DNA from: CAJJBL01 sp964519035
Lineage (GTDB): Bacteria > Pseudomonadota > Alphaproteobacteria > Puniceispirillales > Marisalimonadaceae
DNA length: 64,000 nt
Direction of reading: 5' to 3'
NCBI GenBank assembly: GCA_964519035.1
Contig: CAZFKZ010000004.1
Span: 1-64,000, forward strand
Below the pieces are notes generated by a model. The model saw only the letters and a list, made by a program, of their open reading frames with translations, was not told where the DNA came from and did not search any database. This document shows positions 1-9,885 of the stretch, piece after piece (position 1 is the stretch's first letter; every line of letters starts with the position of its first letter). The position numbers were made by a program, and so were the translations under genes.

Positions 1-1061
1 CTGGCTTTTCCTCTAAAAAAGAAATTAGGCATTACGAAATTGATCTTGGTGAAAGCGGATTAGATTATGAAGTAGGAGATACAGTTGGAATATTTCCTCT
101 AAATAATTCAAGACTTGTTAACGAGTTAATTAATCGTTTAAAGGTTGAACCAAGTTATGTGCCTTGTGGATATGAGGAAACTATTTTTACTATTTTACAA
201 AAAAAGATGGAGATTTTAACGCCTACTAAAAGACTGATTGAATATATTGAGCAAAATATCAACAATAAAAGTCTTTCAAGAGTTCTTAAAAACGAGAATA
301 GAAAAGATTTGGATGATTTTAAATGGGGGATGGATGTTCTTGACTTTATGAATTTAAATCAAAACTTTCAATTTCAGCCAGATGTTTTTCTTGACCTCCT
401 AAAGCCATTGCAACACAGAGCTTACTCAATATCGTCAAGTTTAAACGTTCATAAAAACCATGTGCATTTAACTGTCTCATCAGTTAGATGGGCCTCTGAT
501 ACAAGAACTTATAATGGCGTTTGTTCAACCTTTTTAGCTGACAACTCTTTTTCTAATTCAAAAGTTGGTATATTTTTTATACCAAATAAATTGTTTAGAC
601 TCCCTGAGAATAGTAACAAAGATATTATTATGGTTGGTCCTGGGACAGGAATTGCTCCATTTCGAGCTTTTTTGCAAGAAAGAAAACACCAAAATGCTAG
701 AGGAAAAAATTGGCTTTTTTTTGGAGATCAAACTAGAAAATATGATTTTATTTATGAAAATGAACTTTGTGAACTCAAACAGTTAGGTATTTTAAATAGG
801 CTTGATTTAGCCTTTTCAAGGGATAATGTTAATAAAAATTATGTTCAACATGAGATGTATTTGGCTAGAAAAGAGCTTTTTAATTGGATTGATAAAGGTG
901 CTTATTTTTATATATGTGGAGATGCTAATAACATGGCCAAAGATGTTGATAGTATGCTGCATAAGATCATTCAAGAAGAATTGAAAACCTCCTATGATAA
1001 AGCAAAAGATTATATTAAAAATTTAAAGAGAGAAAAAAGGTATCTAAAAGATGTTTATTAA
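1..1061 (+). CDS. cysJ: Sulfite reductase flavoprotein (CysJ-like), C-terminal part, cut by the window edge
   Basis: The reading frame is open from base 3, so the gene begins outside the window; an internal GTG at 159 is not the start. The visible 352 residues are the FAD/NADPH half of a diflavin reductase. They begin in the FAD-binding region (YEVGDTVGIFP), followed by the FAD motif RAYSISSS, the NADPH motif GPGTGIAPFRAFLQER and the CGDA..MAKDV segment. The chain ends in RYLKDVY, like the RYxxDVY end of sulfite reductase alpha subunits. Family knowledge: electrons pass from NADPH through FAD and FMN to the sulfite reductase hemoprotein. The FMN domain and any partner gene lie off the left edge. 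Another CysJ-type diflavin reductase is possible. Confidence 0.85.
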   Translation, partial: GFSSKKEIRHYEIDLGESGLDYEVGDTVGIFPLNNSRLVNELINRLKVEPSYVPCGYEETIFTILQKKMEILTPTKRLIEYIEQNINNKSLSRVLKNENRKDLDDFKWGMDVLDFMNLNQNFQFQPDVFLDLLKPLQHRAYSISSSLNVHKNHVHLTVSSVRWASDTRTYNGVCSTFLADNSFSNSKVGIFFIPNKLFRLPENSNKDIIMVGPGTGIAPFRAFLQERKHQNARGKNWLFFGDQTRKYDFIYENELCELKQLGILNRLDLAFSRDNVNKNYVQHEMYLARKELFNWIDKGAYFYICGDANNMAKDVDSMLHKIIQEELKTSYDKAKDYIKNLKREKRYLKDVY

Positions 1062-1116
1062 CTAATATAAAAACTCAATTTTATCGATTAATATTTAAGC
1101 TAGGCTAGGTTAAACT

Positions 1117-2010
1117 ATGAAATGGGACAGATTAAGATTATTCAATATTGTAGCTCAAACTAGAAATGTTACAGAAGCCTCGTATATTCTACAAATTAGT
1201 CAATCTGCACTTAGTAGACAAATGAAATCTCTTGAGCATGAATTAGGAGTAAAGTTATTTTATAGAAACTCTGTTGGAGTTTCTTTAACAAAGGCAGGAT
1301 TGAGGTTATCTTCTTCTGTTCAACTCTTAGCGGCAGATATTGATAAAACACATAATCAACTTTTAGAAGATATGGATATTCCTTCTGGTACATTAAATGT
1401 AACGGCAACTAACGCTTTTGGTGCATTATGGGTAGCGCCAAGAATGTCAAAATTTAAAGATCTCTACCCTGATATATCAGTAGCTTTAAGTTTGCGAGAT
1501 TCTGAGCCAAGAGTAACTAACTTTAATTCAGATATTGAAATTAGAATGACACCAAGCTTGTCTCAAGATGATGTGCAAATCAAGTTAGCTAATTGTAGAT
1601 ATAAAATATTTGCTTCAAAAAATTATATCTCAAAAAATGGTATCCCAAAAGAAAGTAATGATCTAGATAGTCATAAAATTATTTCTTATGGAGAGGACGC
1701 TCAACCTCCTATTGATAGACATAGATTAAATTGGCTTCTTACTATTGGAAAGGAAAATAAAAGGCCAAGAAAAGCTATATTAGAAGTGTCTAGTATTTAT
1801 GGTATTGCCAAAGCGACTGAAGTTGGGATGGGTATAGCCTCTCTTCCTGATTGGATGGAATTTGAAATGATTGCGTTAACTGAAGTTTTGTCTCAGCTTA
1901 AGGGGCCTGAAATGTCTATTTCTCTCTGCTTTAAGACAGAATTAAGAAATGACCCTAGAATCAAAGCTTTTAAAGATTTTATGATAAAAGAGGCAGAAGT
2001 AATTAATTAA
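1117..2010 (+). CDS. LysR-family transcriptional regulator
   Basis: This is a 297-residue protein of normal LTTR length. Residues 1-60 form the winged helix-turn-helix, with the pattern SQSALSRQMKSLEHELG and the following LFYRN..G..LT wing. The rest is a periplasmic-binding-like effector domain, and the spacing resembles the GcvA type. The gene sits 55 bp after the reductase and 188 bp before gltB on the same strand, so it could regulate either or act elsewhere; the target cannot be read from the sequence. A short inverted repeat (TATGCA, TTTTT, TGCATA at 2030-2046) lies just after the stop and could be a weak 3' hairpin or an operator. Confidence 0.9.
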   Translation: MKWDRLRLFNIVAQTRNVTEASYILQISQSALSRQMKSLEHELGVKLFYRNSVGVSLTKAGLRLSSSVQLLAADIDKTHNQLLEDMDIPSGTLNVTATNAFGALWVAPRMSKFKDLYPDISVALSLRDSEPRVTNFNSDIEIRMTPSLSQDDVQIKLANCRYKIFASKNYISKNGIPKESNDLDSHKIISYGEDAQPPIDRHRLNWLLTIGKENKRPRKAILEVSSIYGIAKATEVGMGIASLPDWMEFEMIALTEVLSQLKGPEMSISLCFKTELRNDPRIKAFKDFMIKEAEVIN

Positions 2011-2198
2011 ACTTATTAATCAATTTTGATATGCATTTTTTGCATAACTGATATTTAATAATTGTTAAACACTTAATTTTACAAACTAGGTGTTATATCC
2101 TATGTTGATTTTCCTTGTTCTAGTTTAGAACCATTATAAAATAGATAAAACAATGCTCGTATTTTAGTTTATTTAGTGAATTATGAAAGTTATAAAAT

Positions 2199-5100
2199 AT
2201 GCCTTCAAACAAAAACTTAAATCTTATGGGTTTCCCAAAAGAATATGGGTTATATGATCCTAAAAATGAACATGAAAATTGTGGCTTTGGCTTTATTGCA
2301 AATATTAAGAACGAACCTAAACACGAAATTGTTCATCAAGCTCTCGAAATTGTTCATAATCTAGACCATAGAGGTGCTGTTGGATCAGACCCACTAGCTG
2401 GAGACGGAGCAGGAATATTAATCCAGATACCAGATTTATTTTTTAGAAAAGATTTTTTAAACAACAATATAACTTTACCAAAAATTGGTGATTATGGTGT
2501 TGGAATGGTTTTTTTTCCATCTGACAAAACTAGATCTGATTTAGCCCAAAAGGCTATAGAAAATACAATTGCCAAAGAGGGACAAGTATTAATAGGTTGG
2601 AGAGACGTTCCTGTTGATGATGTTGTCTTAGGTGAAAGTGTTAAAGAAAATGCACCGTTAATTAGACAATTCTTCGTTCAAAAAGGAGTTAACTGTAAAG
2701 ATGAAAAAGCTTTTCAAAGAAAATTGTATGTTATAAGAAAGCAGGCTCATTCTTCACTTCACAATAAAAAATTAGCAGACTGGGATGATTTTTATATCGT
2801 CTCTCTATCTACAAGAACAATCATATTCAAGGGAATGGTTTTAGCTCCAAACTTATCTAAGTTTTATGTGGATTTTCAAAATAAAAATTTTAAAACAGCA
2901 ATTGCTCTATTTCATCAAAGGTTTTCTACTAATACTTTCCCCTCATGGAGACTAGCTCAACCATTCAGGTATTTATGCCATAACGGTGAAATAAATACTG
3001 TTAAGGGTAATATTAATTGGATGAACTCAAGACGTCATAATATGAAATCGGATGTTTTAAAAGACGATCTGGAGAAGTTATGGCCAATAATCGAAGAGTC
3101 TCCATCCGATTCGTCAACGTTTGATAACGCATTAGAACTATTAGTCATGGGAGGTTATTCTCTTCCTCATGCAATGATGTTGATGATACCTGAAGCATGG
3201 AAAGATAATGAATTAATGGATGTAAAAAGAAAATCTTTTTATGAATATTATTCAGCTTTGATGGAGCCTTGGGACGGTCCAGCAGCAATGGCATTTACCG
3301 ATGGAATACAAATAGCAGCAACGCTTGATAGAAACGGTCTCAGGCCAGCAAGATATATTGTTACTGACGATGATTTAGTAATAATGTCATCTGAAGTTGG
3401 CGTTTTGCAAGATATTCCCGAAGAAAAAATTGTGAGTAAGTGGAGACTGCAACCTGGGAAAATGCTTATAGTTGATTTAGATCAAAAAAGAATTATTTCA
3501 GATAAAGAGCTTAAGGATGATTTAACTAATTCTCACCCTTATCAAGAATGGCTAGATAACACTCAAATAAACTTGTCTTCTTTACCTACAGAAATTAGTC
3601 CAATGACACCTGATTCTTCTGTTCTATTGGATTTGCAACAAGCATTTGGTTATAATAAAGAAGATTTAAAATTTTTTCTAGAGCCTATGATAGTACAAGG
3701 GCAAGATCCAATTGCCTCTATGGGACGAGATATTCCGCTCGCTGCTTTGTCAGATAAAAATCGTTTATTATATGATTATTTTTTCCAAAATTTTGCTCAA
3801 GTAACCAACCCACCAATTGATCCTATTAGAGAAGAATTAGTTATGTCGTTGGTTAGTTTTATTGGACCAAGACCAAATCTTTTAGACTTGAAATCTGGGG
3901 GTCGACAAAAACGTTTAGAAGTTGACCAACCTATTCTAACAAACATGGATTTAGAAAGAATTAGAAGAATTGAAAACCATGTAGACGGTTCTTTTAAGAC
4001 TTACACATTAAGCATTTGTTACAAAAAAAATATTTCTGCACCTGTTAGTATGGAAGAGATGCTTTCAAAACTTTGTATAAAAGCAGAAGAATTAGTTCGT
4101 GAGAATGGATATAATATCGTAATTCTCTCTGATAGAAATGTAGACAAAGAACATTTAGCTATACCTGCGTTATTAGCAACTAGTTCTGTTCATCATCATT
4201 TAATTAAAAAAGGACTTAGGACTGAAGTTGGTATAGTTGTTGAAACTGGAGAGGCTAGAAGAGTTCATGATTTATGCCTTTTAGCCGGCTATGGTGCGGA
4301 AGCAATTAATCCTTATCTCGCTTTTTATACTCTTTCAGACATCGTTGAAAAAAATCATAAGACCATCACCGAAGAGGATGCTCATAAAAAGTATGTAAAG
4401 GCAGTATCTAAAGGGATGTTAAAGGTTATGTCAAAAATGGGTATATCCACATATCAATCATATTGTGGAGCTCAAATTTTTGATGCCGTTGGATTATCTT
4501 CACGCCTAATAGATAACTATTTCTGTGGAACATCGTCAAAAGTTGAAGGTATTGGTATAGAAGAAATACAGTCAGAAACTGAAAATAAACATGAGTTAGC
4601 TTTTGGAGATTCTCCTCTCTTAAGAAATGATCTAGATGTAGGAGGAGATTTAAGTTTTAGGTTAAGAGGAGAAGAGCATGTATGGACTCCGGATACTATT
4701 GGCACTCTTCAGCATGCTGTGAGAAGTGCTGATTATAAGACTTTCAAAAAATACACAAAAAAAATTAATGATCAGTCTGTAAAATTAAAAAATTTAAGAG
4801 GACTTTTTAATTTTAAAGAAAATAATAAATCTATAAATATAGATGAAGTTGAACCAGTATCTGAAATTGTTAAAAGATTTGCTACTGGAGCGATGTCACT
4901 AGGTTCAATATCGACAGAAGCTCACACAACACTTGCTATAGCAATGAATCGTCTCGGAGGTAGATCTAATACTGGTGAAGGAGGAGAAGAGTCTTCAAGA
5001 TTCAAACCTTTGCCTAATGGAGATTCAATGAACTCTCGAATTAAGCAAGTTGCTTCAGGAAGATTTGGAGTAACAACAGAATATTTATCTAATGCTACAG

Positions 5101-6839
5101 ATATTCAAATTAAAATGGCGCAAGGTGCGAAACCAGGTGAAGGAGGTCAGTTACCAGGTGATAAGGTAAATGATTTTATAGCAAAAATAAGACATTCCAC
5201 TCCTGGAGTCGGACTTATCTCACCTCCACCACATCATGATATATACTCTATCGAAGATCTAGCTCAACTAATCCATGATTTAAAAAATGTAAACCCAGAG
5301 GCAAGAGTTTCAGTTAAATTAGTATCAGAAATTGGAGTTGGAACTGTTGCGGCTGGAGTAAGTAAGGCTTATGCCGATCATGTGACAATTTCAGGTCATG
5401 ATGGAGGAACTGGAGCTAGTCCCATAACTTCTTTATTAAATGCTGGAGGACCTTGGGAAACAGGTTTAGCTGAAGCTCATCAAACGCTAGTAATGAATGG
5501 TTTGAGAGAAAGAATTGCTGTTCAAGTTGATGGTGGTTTAAGAACTGGTCGTGATGTTATTATAGGAGCTATTTTGGGTGCTGACGAATTTGGTTTTGCA
5601 ACTGCAGCCTTGATATCAGAAGGTTGTATCATGATGAGAAAGTGTCATTTAAATACATGTCCAGTTGGCGTCGCTACTCAAGATCCTGAATTACGCAAAA
5701 ATTTTACTGGTTTACCTGATCATGTCGTTAACTTCTTTGTGTTTATTGCTAATGAAGTTCGAGAAATATTAGCTGAGTTAGGAATTAAAAAATTCAATGA
5801 TATAATTGGTAGAAGAGATTTTTTAGATTATGGCAATGCAGATGATCATTGGAAAGCTCATAGTATTGACTTATCAAAGCTTATAGTGCCTTTAAGCGTT
5901 GATTCAGGTACAAAATTTTACAATTGTTCCTCTCAAAATCATCAGTTAGAAAAAGCTCTTGATAATATTTTAATAGATAAATGTGTAAACGCTATCAATG
6001 AAAGGCAGTGTGTAGAACTTGCTCTAAAAATTAAAAATACAAATAGAACTGTTGGAGCAATGTTATCTGGTAAAATTGCAAAGAAATACGGTCATGAAGG
6101 CTTACCAAAAGATACAATCAAGGTTAAATTTGTTGGAAGTGCTGGTCAAAGTTTTGGAGCTTGGCTTTCAAAAGGAATTACTTTTAACTTAGAGGGTGAC
6201 GCCAATGATTATGTTGGTAAAGGGTTATCGGGAGGTAAAATTGCTGTTTATCCTCATGAAAAAAGCTCTTTAGTTCCTGAAGAAAATATTATAGCTGGAA
6301 ACACACTATTATATGGAGCAATTTCAGGAGAATGTTACTTAAATGGTATAGTTGGTGAGAGGTTTGCTGTTCGAAACTCAGGAGCTACAGCTGTTGTTGA
6401 AGGTTGTGGAGATCATGGATGTGAATATATGACAGGAGGTGTTGTTGTTATTTTGGGAAAAACAGGAAGAAACTTTGCAGCAGGGATGTCTGGTGGCATA
6501 GCTTATGTATTAGACGAAGACAAAATATTTGATAGATATTGTAATAAATCAATGGTTGATTTGGAGCTGCTTTCGAATAATGATATTGATAACACTGACG
6601 ATGAAGCTGAAATTAATTCTGATTTACTAAATTTTGATGTTGCTCGTCTTAAACTAATTATTAAAAATCATGTTAAATATACTCAAAGTTCAAAAGGAAA
6701 ATTAATTTTAAGTGAATGGGATAAGTATTTACCTCTATTTCTTAAAATCACTCCATTTGAGTATAAAAGGGCTCTAAATGATAGAAAAAATAAACTTAAA
6801 GCTGATAATAACTTATCAGATAGAATAGCTGGAGAATAA
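2199..6839 (+). CDS. gltB: Glutamate synthase large subunit
   Basis: At 1546 residues this has the full length of bacterial GltB. It makes glutamate from glutamine and 2-oxoglutarate together with GltD. Domains in order: an N-terminal class II glutaminase whose catalytic cysteine is Cys28 (ENCGFGFIA), implying removal of a 27-residue propeptide; a central linker; the FMN synthase barrel with GGTGASPITSLLNAGG; a 3Fe-4S cluster site with Cys1143, Cys1149 and Cys1154 (C-x5-C-x4-C); and the C-terminal glycine-rich beta-helix domain. The gene is followed after 2 bp by gltD, so the two are co-translated. The 188-bp leader shows no convincing -35/-10 pair by eye. Confidence 0.98.
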   Translation: MPSNKNLNLMGFPKEYGLYDPKNEHENCGFGFIANIKNEPKHEIVHQALEIVHNLDHRGAVGSDPLAGDGAGILIQIPDLFFRKDFLNNNITLPKIGDYGVGMVFFPSDKTRSDLAQKAIENTIAKEGQVLIGWRDVPVDDVVLGESVKENAPLIRQFFVQKGVNCKDEKAFQRKLYVIRKQAHSSLHNKKLADWDDFYIVSLSTRTIIFKGMVLAPNLSKFYVDFQNKNFKTAIALFHQRFSTNTFPSWRLAQPFRYLCHNGEINTVKGNINWMNSRRHNMKSDVLKDDLEKLWPIIEESPSDSSTFDNALELLVMGGYSLPHAMMLMIPEAWKDNELMDVKRKSFYEYYSALMEPWDGPAAMAFTDGIQIAATLDRNGLRPARYIVTDDDLVIMSSEVGVLQDIPEEKIVSKWRLQPGKMLIVDLDQKRIISDKELKDDLTNSHPYQEWLDNTQINLSSLPTEISPMTPDSSVLLDLQQAFGYNKEDLKFFLEPMIVQGQDPIASMGRDIPLAALSDKNRLLYDYFFQNFAQVTNPPIDPIREELVMSLVSFIGPRPNLLDLKSGGRQKRLEVDQPILTNMDLERIRRIENHVDGSFKTYTLSICYKKNISAPVSMEEMLSKLCIKAEELVRENGYNIVILSDRNVDKEHLAIPALLATSSVHHHLIKKGLRTEVGIVVETGEARRVHDLCLLAGYGAEAINPYLAFYTLSDIVEKNHKTITEEDAHKKYVKAVSKGMLKVMSKMGISTYQSYCGAQIFDAVGLSSRLIDNYFCGTSSKVEGIGIEEIQSETENKHELAFGDSPLLRNDLDVGGDLSFRLRGEEHVWTPDTIGTLQHAVRSADYKTFKKYTKKINDQSVKLKNLRGLFNFKENNKSINIDEVEPVSEIVKRFATGAMSLGSISTEAHTTLAIAMNRLGGRSNTGEGGEESSRFKPLPNGDSMNSRIKQVASGRFGVTTEYLSNATDIQIKMAQGAKPGEGGQLPGDKVNDFIAKIRHSTPGVGLISPPPHHDIYSIEDLAQLIHDLKNVNPEARVSVKLVSEIGVGTVAAGVSKAYADHVTISGHDGGTGASPITSLLNAGGPWETGLAEAHQTLVMNGLRERIAVQVDGGLRTGRDVIIGAILGADEFGFATAALISEGCIMMRKCHLNTCPVGVATQDPELRKNFTGLPDHVVNFFVFIANEVREILAELGIKKFNDIIGRRDFLDYGNADDHWKAHSIDLSKLIVPLSVDSGTKFYNCSSQNHQLEKALDNILIDKCVNAINERQCVELALKIKNTNRTVGAMLSGKIAKKYGHEGLPKDTIKVKFVGSAGQSFGAWLSKGITFNLEGDANDYVGKGLSGGKIAVYPHEKSSLVPEENIIAGNTLLYGAISGECYLNGIVGERFAVRNSGATAVVEGCGDHGCEYMTGGVVVILGKTGRNFAAGMSGGIAYVLDEDKIFDRYCNKSMVDLELLSNNDIDNTDDEAEINSDLLNFDVARLKLIIKNHVKYTQSSKGKLILSEWDKYLPLFLKITPFEYKRALNDRKNKLKADNNLSDRIAGE

Positions 6840-6841
6840 AA

Positions 6842-8284
6842 ATGGGTAAAGCCACAGGTTTTATGGAAATAGATCGTATTGAAAGAGATTATGAGCCAGT
6901 TGAAGATAGAATAAAACATTTTAAAGAATTCATGGTTCCTTTATCTCCTGAAAAAGTCTCAGAACAAGGTGCTAGATGTATGGACTGCGGTATACCATAT
7001 TGTCATCAAGGTTGCCCTGTTAATAATCTAATTCCTGACTGGAATGAGATGGTTTATAGTGGCAAATGGAGAGATGCGTTAGACTTATTGCATTCCACTA
7101 ATAATTTCCCTGAGTTTACTGGTAGAATATGTCCAGCACCTTGTGAATCTTCATGTACTCTTAATATTACAGATAACCCCGTTGCAATTAAAACAATAGA
7201 GTGCTCAGTCGTTGACAGAGGGTGGGACGAAGGATGGATAAAGCCTCTGTTACCAAGTAAGCATTCTGATAAAAAAGTCGCAGTGATAGGTTCTGGTCCT
7301 TCAGGTTTGGCTTGCGCACAACAGTTGGCAAGAGCAGGGCACGCAGTTGTAGTGTTTGAAAAAAACGCAAGAATAGGTGGTCTCCTAAGAATTGGTATTC
7401 CTGACTTTAAAATGGAAAAGACGTTGATAGATAGAAGAATGGCCCAAATGCAATCTGAAGGAGTTGAGTTTAGAGTTAATAGCCATGTTGGAAAAAATGT
7501 GACTATGGAGAGTTTAAATAAAAATTTTGATGCAATTGCATTTTGTGGTGGATCTGAAACCCCTCGTGACCTTCCTGTTCCAGGTAGAGAGTTCAAAGGA
7601 GTTCATTTTGCAATGGAATTCCTATCTCAACAAAATGATAGAGTTTCAGGAAAAATTGTTAAATCAGACATTGAAATCTTAGCTAAAGGTAAGAGGGTAT
7701 TGGTTATTGGAGGAGGAGATACAGGCTCTGATTGCGTTGGAACTTCAAATCGTCAAGGAGCAATGTCTGTTACGCAATTAGAATTATTGGATCAACCTCC
7801 AGAAAAGGAAGATAAAGCATTAACTTGGCCAAACTGGCCAATGAAATTGAGAACTTCTAGTTCACATCAAGAAGGTTGTGATAGGAATTGGTCTGTTTTA
7901 ACAAAATCTTTTGAAGGTCACGATGGCAAAGTATCTAAATTAAATTGTGTAAATGTGGAATGGATTAAAGAGCCAAATGGAAAAATGAAAATGGTTGAAA
8001 TAGAAGGTACTGAGTTTTCATTTGAGGCTGACCTTGTTTTACTTGCAATGGGTTTTATTCATCCAATTCATGAAGGTTTAATCAAAGATTTAAGCGTAAA
8101 ATTGACTGCTGCTGGAAATTTGGAGGCAGATGATTATAAATACCAAACTTCTGTAGATAAATTCTTTGCAGCTGGAGACTCAAGGCGCGGTCAATCATTA
8201 GTTGTCTGGGCAATAAAAGAAGGTCGTCAATGTGCTCAATCTATTGATACGTTTTTAATGGGAAAATCTGATTTACCTAGATAA
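6842..8284 (+). CDS. gltD: Glutamate synthase small subunit
   Basis: This 480-residue protein is the beta subunit that passes NADPH electrons to GltB. The N-terminus carries the cysteine clusters for two 4Fe-4S centres (CMDCGIPYCHQGCP, then CPAPCESSC). An FAD Rossmann motif VIGSGPSGLACAQ lies near residue 147, and the NADPH motif VIGGGDTGSDCVG near residue 285. The C-terminal AAGDSRRGQSLVVWAI segment is diagnostic for the family. The start ATG lies 2 bp after the gltB stop. The roughly 160-bp gap that follows contains a candidate promoter and structured leader for the next gene. Confidence 0.98.
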   Translation: MGKATGFMEIDRIERDYEPVEDRIKHFKEFMVPLSPEKVSEQGARCMDCGIPYCHQGCPVNNLIPDWNEMVYSGKWRDALDLLHSTNNFPEFTGRICPAPCESSCTLNITDNPVAIKTIECSVVDRGWDEGWIKPLLPSKHSDKKVAVIGSGPSGLACAQQLARAGHAVVVFEKNARIGGLLRIGIPDFKMEKTLIDRRMAQMQSEGVEFRVNSHVGKNVTMESLNKNFDAIAFCGGSETPRDLPVPGREFKGVHFAMEFLSQQNDRVSGKIVKSDIEILAKGKRVLVIGGGDTGSDCVGTSNRQGAMSVTQLELLDQPPEKEDKALTWPNWPMKLRTSSSHQEGCDRNWSVLTKSFEGHDGKVSKLNCVNVEWIKEPNGKMKMVEIEGTEFSFEADLVLLAMGFIHPIHEGLIKDLSVKLTAAGNLEADDYKYQTSVDKFFAAGDSRRGQSLVVWAIKEGRQCAQSIDTFLMGKSDLPR

Positions 8285-8344
8285 GTTTAATACTAATTTT
8301 AGTTATAAAATCTCTAAAGGTTTTAGTTAATTTGTTACCTAAAA

Positions 8345-8421
8345 TATAATTTTCTTAGAACAACATCAATAATAATTTAGCTAGCCTGTTGCTTCTTTTT
8401 AGAAGATGAATTATTAGTTGT
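8345..8421 (+). promoter_or_regulatory. Candidate promoter and nested hairpin leader before the GST gene
   Basis: A perfect TATAAT at 8345-8350 would start transcription near 8357, although the -35 region is weak. Immediately after that lies a nested foldable segment. ACAAC (8360-8364) pairs with GTTGT (8417-8421), TAATAATT (8370-8377) pairs with AATTATTA (8409-8416), and CTTCT-TTTT-AGAAG (8392-8405) forms an inner hairpin. A 5-nt bulge separates the two outer helices. There is no T-run after the fold, so it is not an ordinary terminator. It matches no riboswitch class recognised by eye; a leader fold or small RNA is inference. Confidence 0.4.
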
Positions 8422-8443
8422 CTCCTAGTGCAAATGGAAAACT

Positions 8444-9112
8444 ATGTATAAACTTTATCATTATTATTTATGTCCATCTTCAAGATTTGTCAGACTTGTT
8501 CTGGAAGAGAATAAAATAGAATATGAAACACAATTAGAAAACTATTGGACTCCACAAAAAGATTTCTTACATATAAACCCAGCTGGACATCTACCTGTTT
8601 TAATTAATGATGATAATTATTATTTAATTGGTTCAAATGTTTGTATGGAGTATTTCAATAGTTCTTGGTCTAAAGTAAATTTAATGAATAAAGATTATAA
8701 AGAGCAAGCTGAAATAAGAAGAGTATTTCATTGGTTTGATACTCTCTTTAAGAAGGAAGTTTTAGATCCAATAATTTACGAAAAGGTTTATTCAAGAATA
8801 GTTGAAAATATAATTCCGAATAGTCATAATATAAGATCAAGCTTACAAAATTTAAGCTTTCATATTAATTATTTTGACTATTTATTAAAAGAAAGAAGCT
8901 GGATAGCAGGTGAAAATTTAAGTTTTTCAGATTTATTGGCTGCAGCAAATTTATCTGTTTTGGATTATCTAGGTCTTCTAGAGTTTGGGAAGTATCAAAA
9001 CATAAAAGAATGGTATTTAAAAGTAAAATCAAGACCTTCCTTTAAAACTTTATTGAAAGATCAAATTGTGGGTTTAAACCCAGACAATAACTATAATAAT
9101 TTAGATTTCTAA
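8444..9112 (+). CDS. Glutathione S-transferase family protein
   Basis: This is a 222-residue cytosolic protein with a GST N-terminal thioredoxin-like domain (YHYYLCPSSRFVRLVLEEN, with NPAGHLPVL around residues 46-54 as the cis-proline turn) and an all-helical C-terminal domain containing the N-capping type segment IAGENLSFSDLLAAA. Such proteins conjugate glutathione to electrophiles or reduce oxidised thiols; the substrate cannot be inferred. Its 3' end faces the hydrolase gene with 5 bp between the two. It has its own upstream region with a candidate promoter and a structured leader. Confidence 0.88.
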   Translation: MYKLYHYYLCPSSRFVRLVLEENKIEYETQLENYWTPQKDFLHINPAGHLPVLINDDNYYLIGSNVCMEYFNSSWSKVNLMNKDYKEQAEIRRVFHWFDTLFKKEVLDPIIYEKVYSRIVENIIPNSHNIRSSLQNLSFHINYFDYLLKERSWIAGENLSFSDLLAAANLSVLDYLGLLEFGKYQNIKEWYLKVKSRPSFKTLLKDQIVGLNPDNNYNNLDF

Positions 9113-9117
9113 AAATA

Positions 9118-9855
9118 TTATAAAATTTCACTTATTATATTTTTTATTGTAGTCAATTGGTTAATTTCAGATAATCTATGTCCACCCTCCTTGTCTAATA
9201 ATAATCTAATATTTTTTGAGCCAATTATATTATTTATTATATCAATACTGATTGTATAAGGTACATCATAGTCTTTCATACCGTGAAACAAATATACAGG
9301 CCCTTTAAATTTAATAGGTTCTTTAAGAACCAAGTTCTTAAAGCTACCTTTTATTAATTTATATGAAAATTCATTATTTGAACCGTCTTTATTGGTGATA
9401 TTAATTTTCTGTTCTTTAACAAGTTTTACTCGTTGAACTTTATCCATTTTGTCCCATATCAAAATTTTAGGAAAGTCAGGTGCCGGAGCTAAACCAATCA
9501 TTGAATGAATCTTATTTGGAATACGCTTAGCAAGCATTAACATTATCCACCCCCCCATAGAAGAGCCAACTAATAACTGTTTTCCTTGAGTTACTTTCTT
9601 TATTAAAAATTGAGTATCATTATACCAATCTGAAAAACAAGTGTACATAAGTTCTCCTGACGATAAGCCATGACCTGAGTAATCAAATCTTAAAAACGAG
9701 TGATCGTTATCTTTAGCCCATTTTTCAATAAAAAGTGCTTTTTTACCTTGCATATCAGAACCAAAACCACTTAGAAAGACGATACCGGTTTTTTTTCCTT
9801 TAATTTGGTTGTAAGCTATTGTACTTCCATGTGGGGTTTTTATAAAATTTGTCAT
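9118..9855 (-). CDS. Alpha/beta hydrolase
   Basis: This 245-residue serine hydrolase has the nucleophile elbow GSSMGG, an oxyanion-loop segment LSGFGSDMQGKK near residue 30, and a late Asp (GMKDYDVP) and His (KEGGHRLSE) completing the triad. The overall layout resembles the ABHD10-like carboxylesterase/thioesterase group. There is no signal peptide, so it acts in the cytoplasm. An AGGA ribosome-binding site lies just upstream of the ATG. It is divergent from the glycosyltransferase gene with only 30 bp between start codons, so the promoters must overlap or lie in coding DNA. The substrate is unknown. Confidence 0.88.
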   Translation of the reverse strand: MTNFIKTPHGSTIAYNQIKGKKTGIVFLSGFGSDMQGKKALFIEKWAKDNDHSFLRFDYSGHGLSSGELMYTCFSDWYNDTQFLIKKVTQGKQLLVGSSMGGWIMLMLAKRIPNKIHSMIGLAPAPDFPKILIWDKMDKVQRVKLVKEQKINITNKDGSNNEFSYKLIKGSFKNLVLKEPIKFKGPVYLFHGMKDYDVPYTISIDIINNIIGSKNIRLLLDKEGGHRLSEINQLTTIKNIISEIL

Positions 9856-9885
9856 TTAAGATCCTAATAATTTAAGGCATAAAAT

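Noticed and set aside
7054..7596. Long open frame of 180 codons on the minus strand inside gltD
   Set aside because: It is exactly antisense to a conserved FAD/NADPH domain, has no ribosome-binding site and shows no recognisable protein motif.
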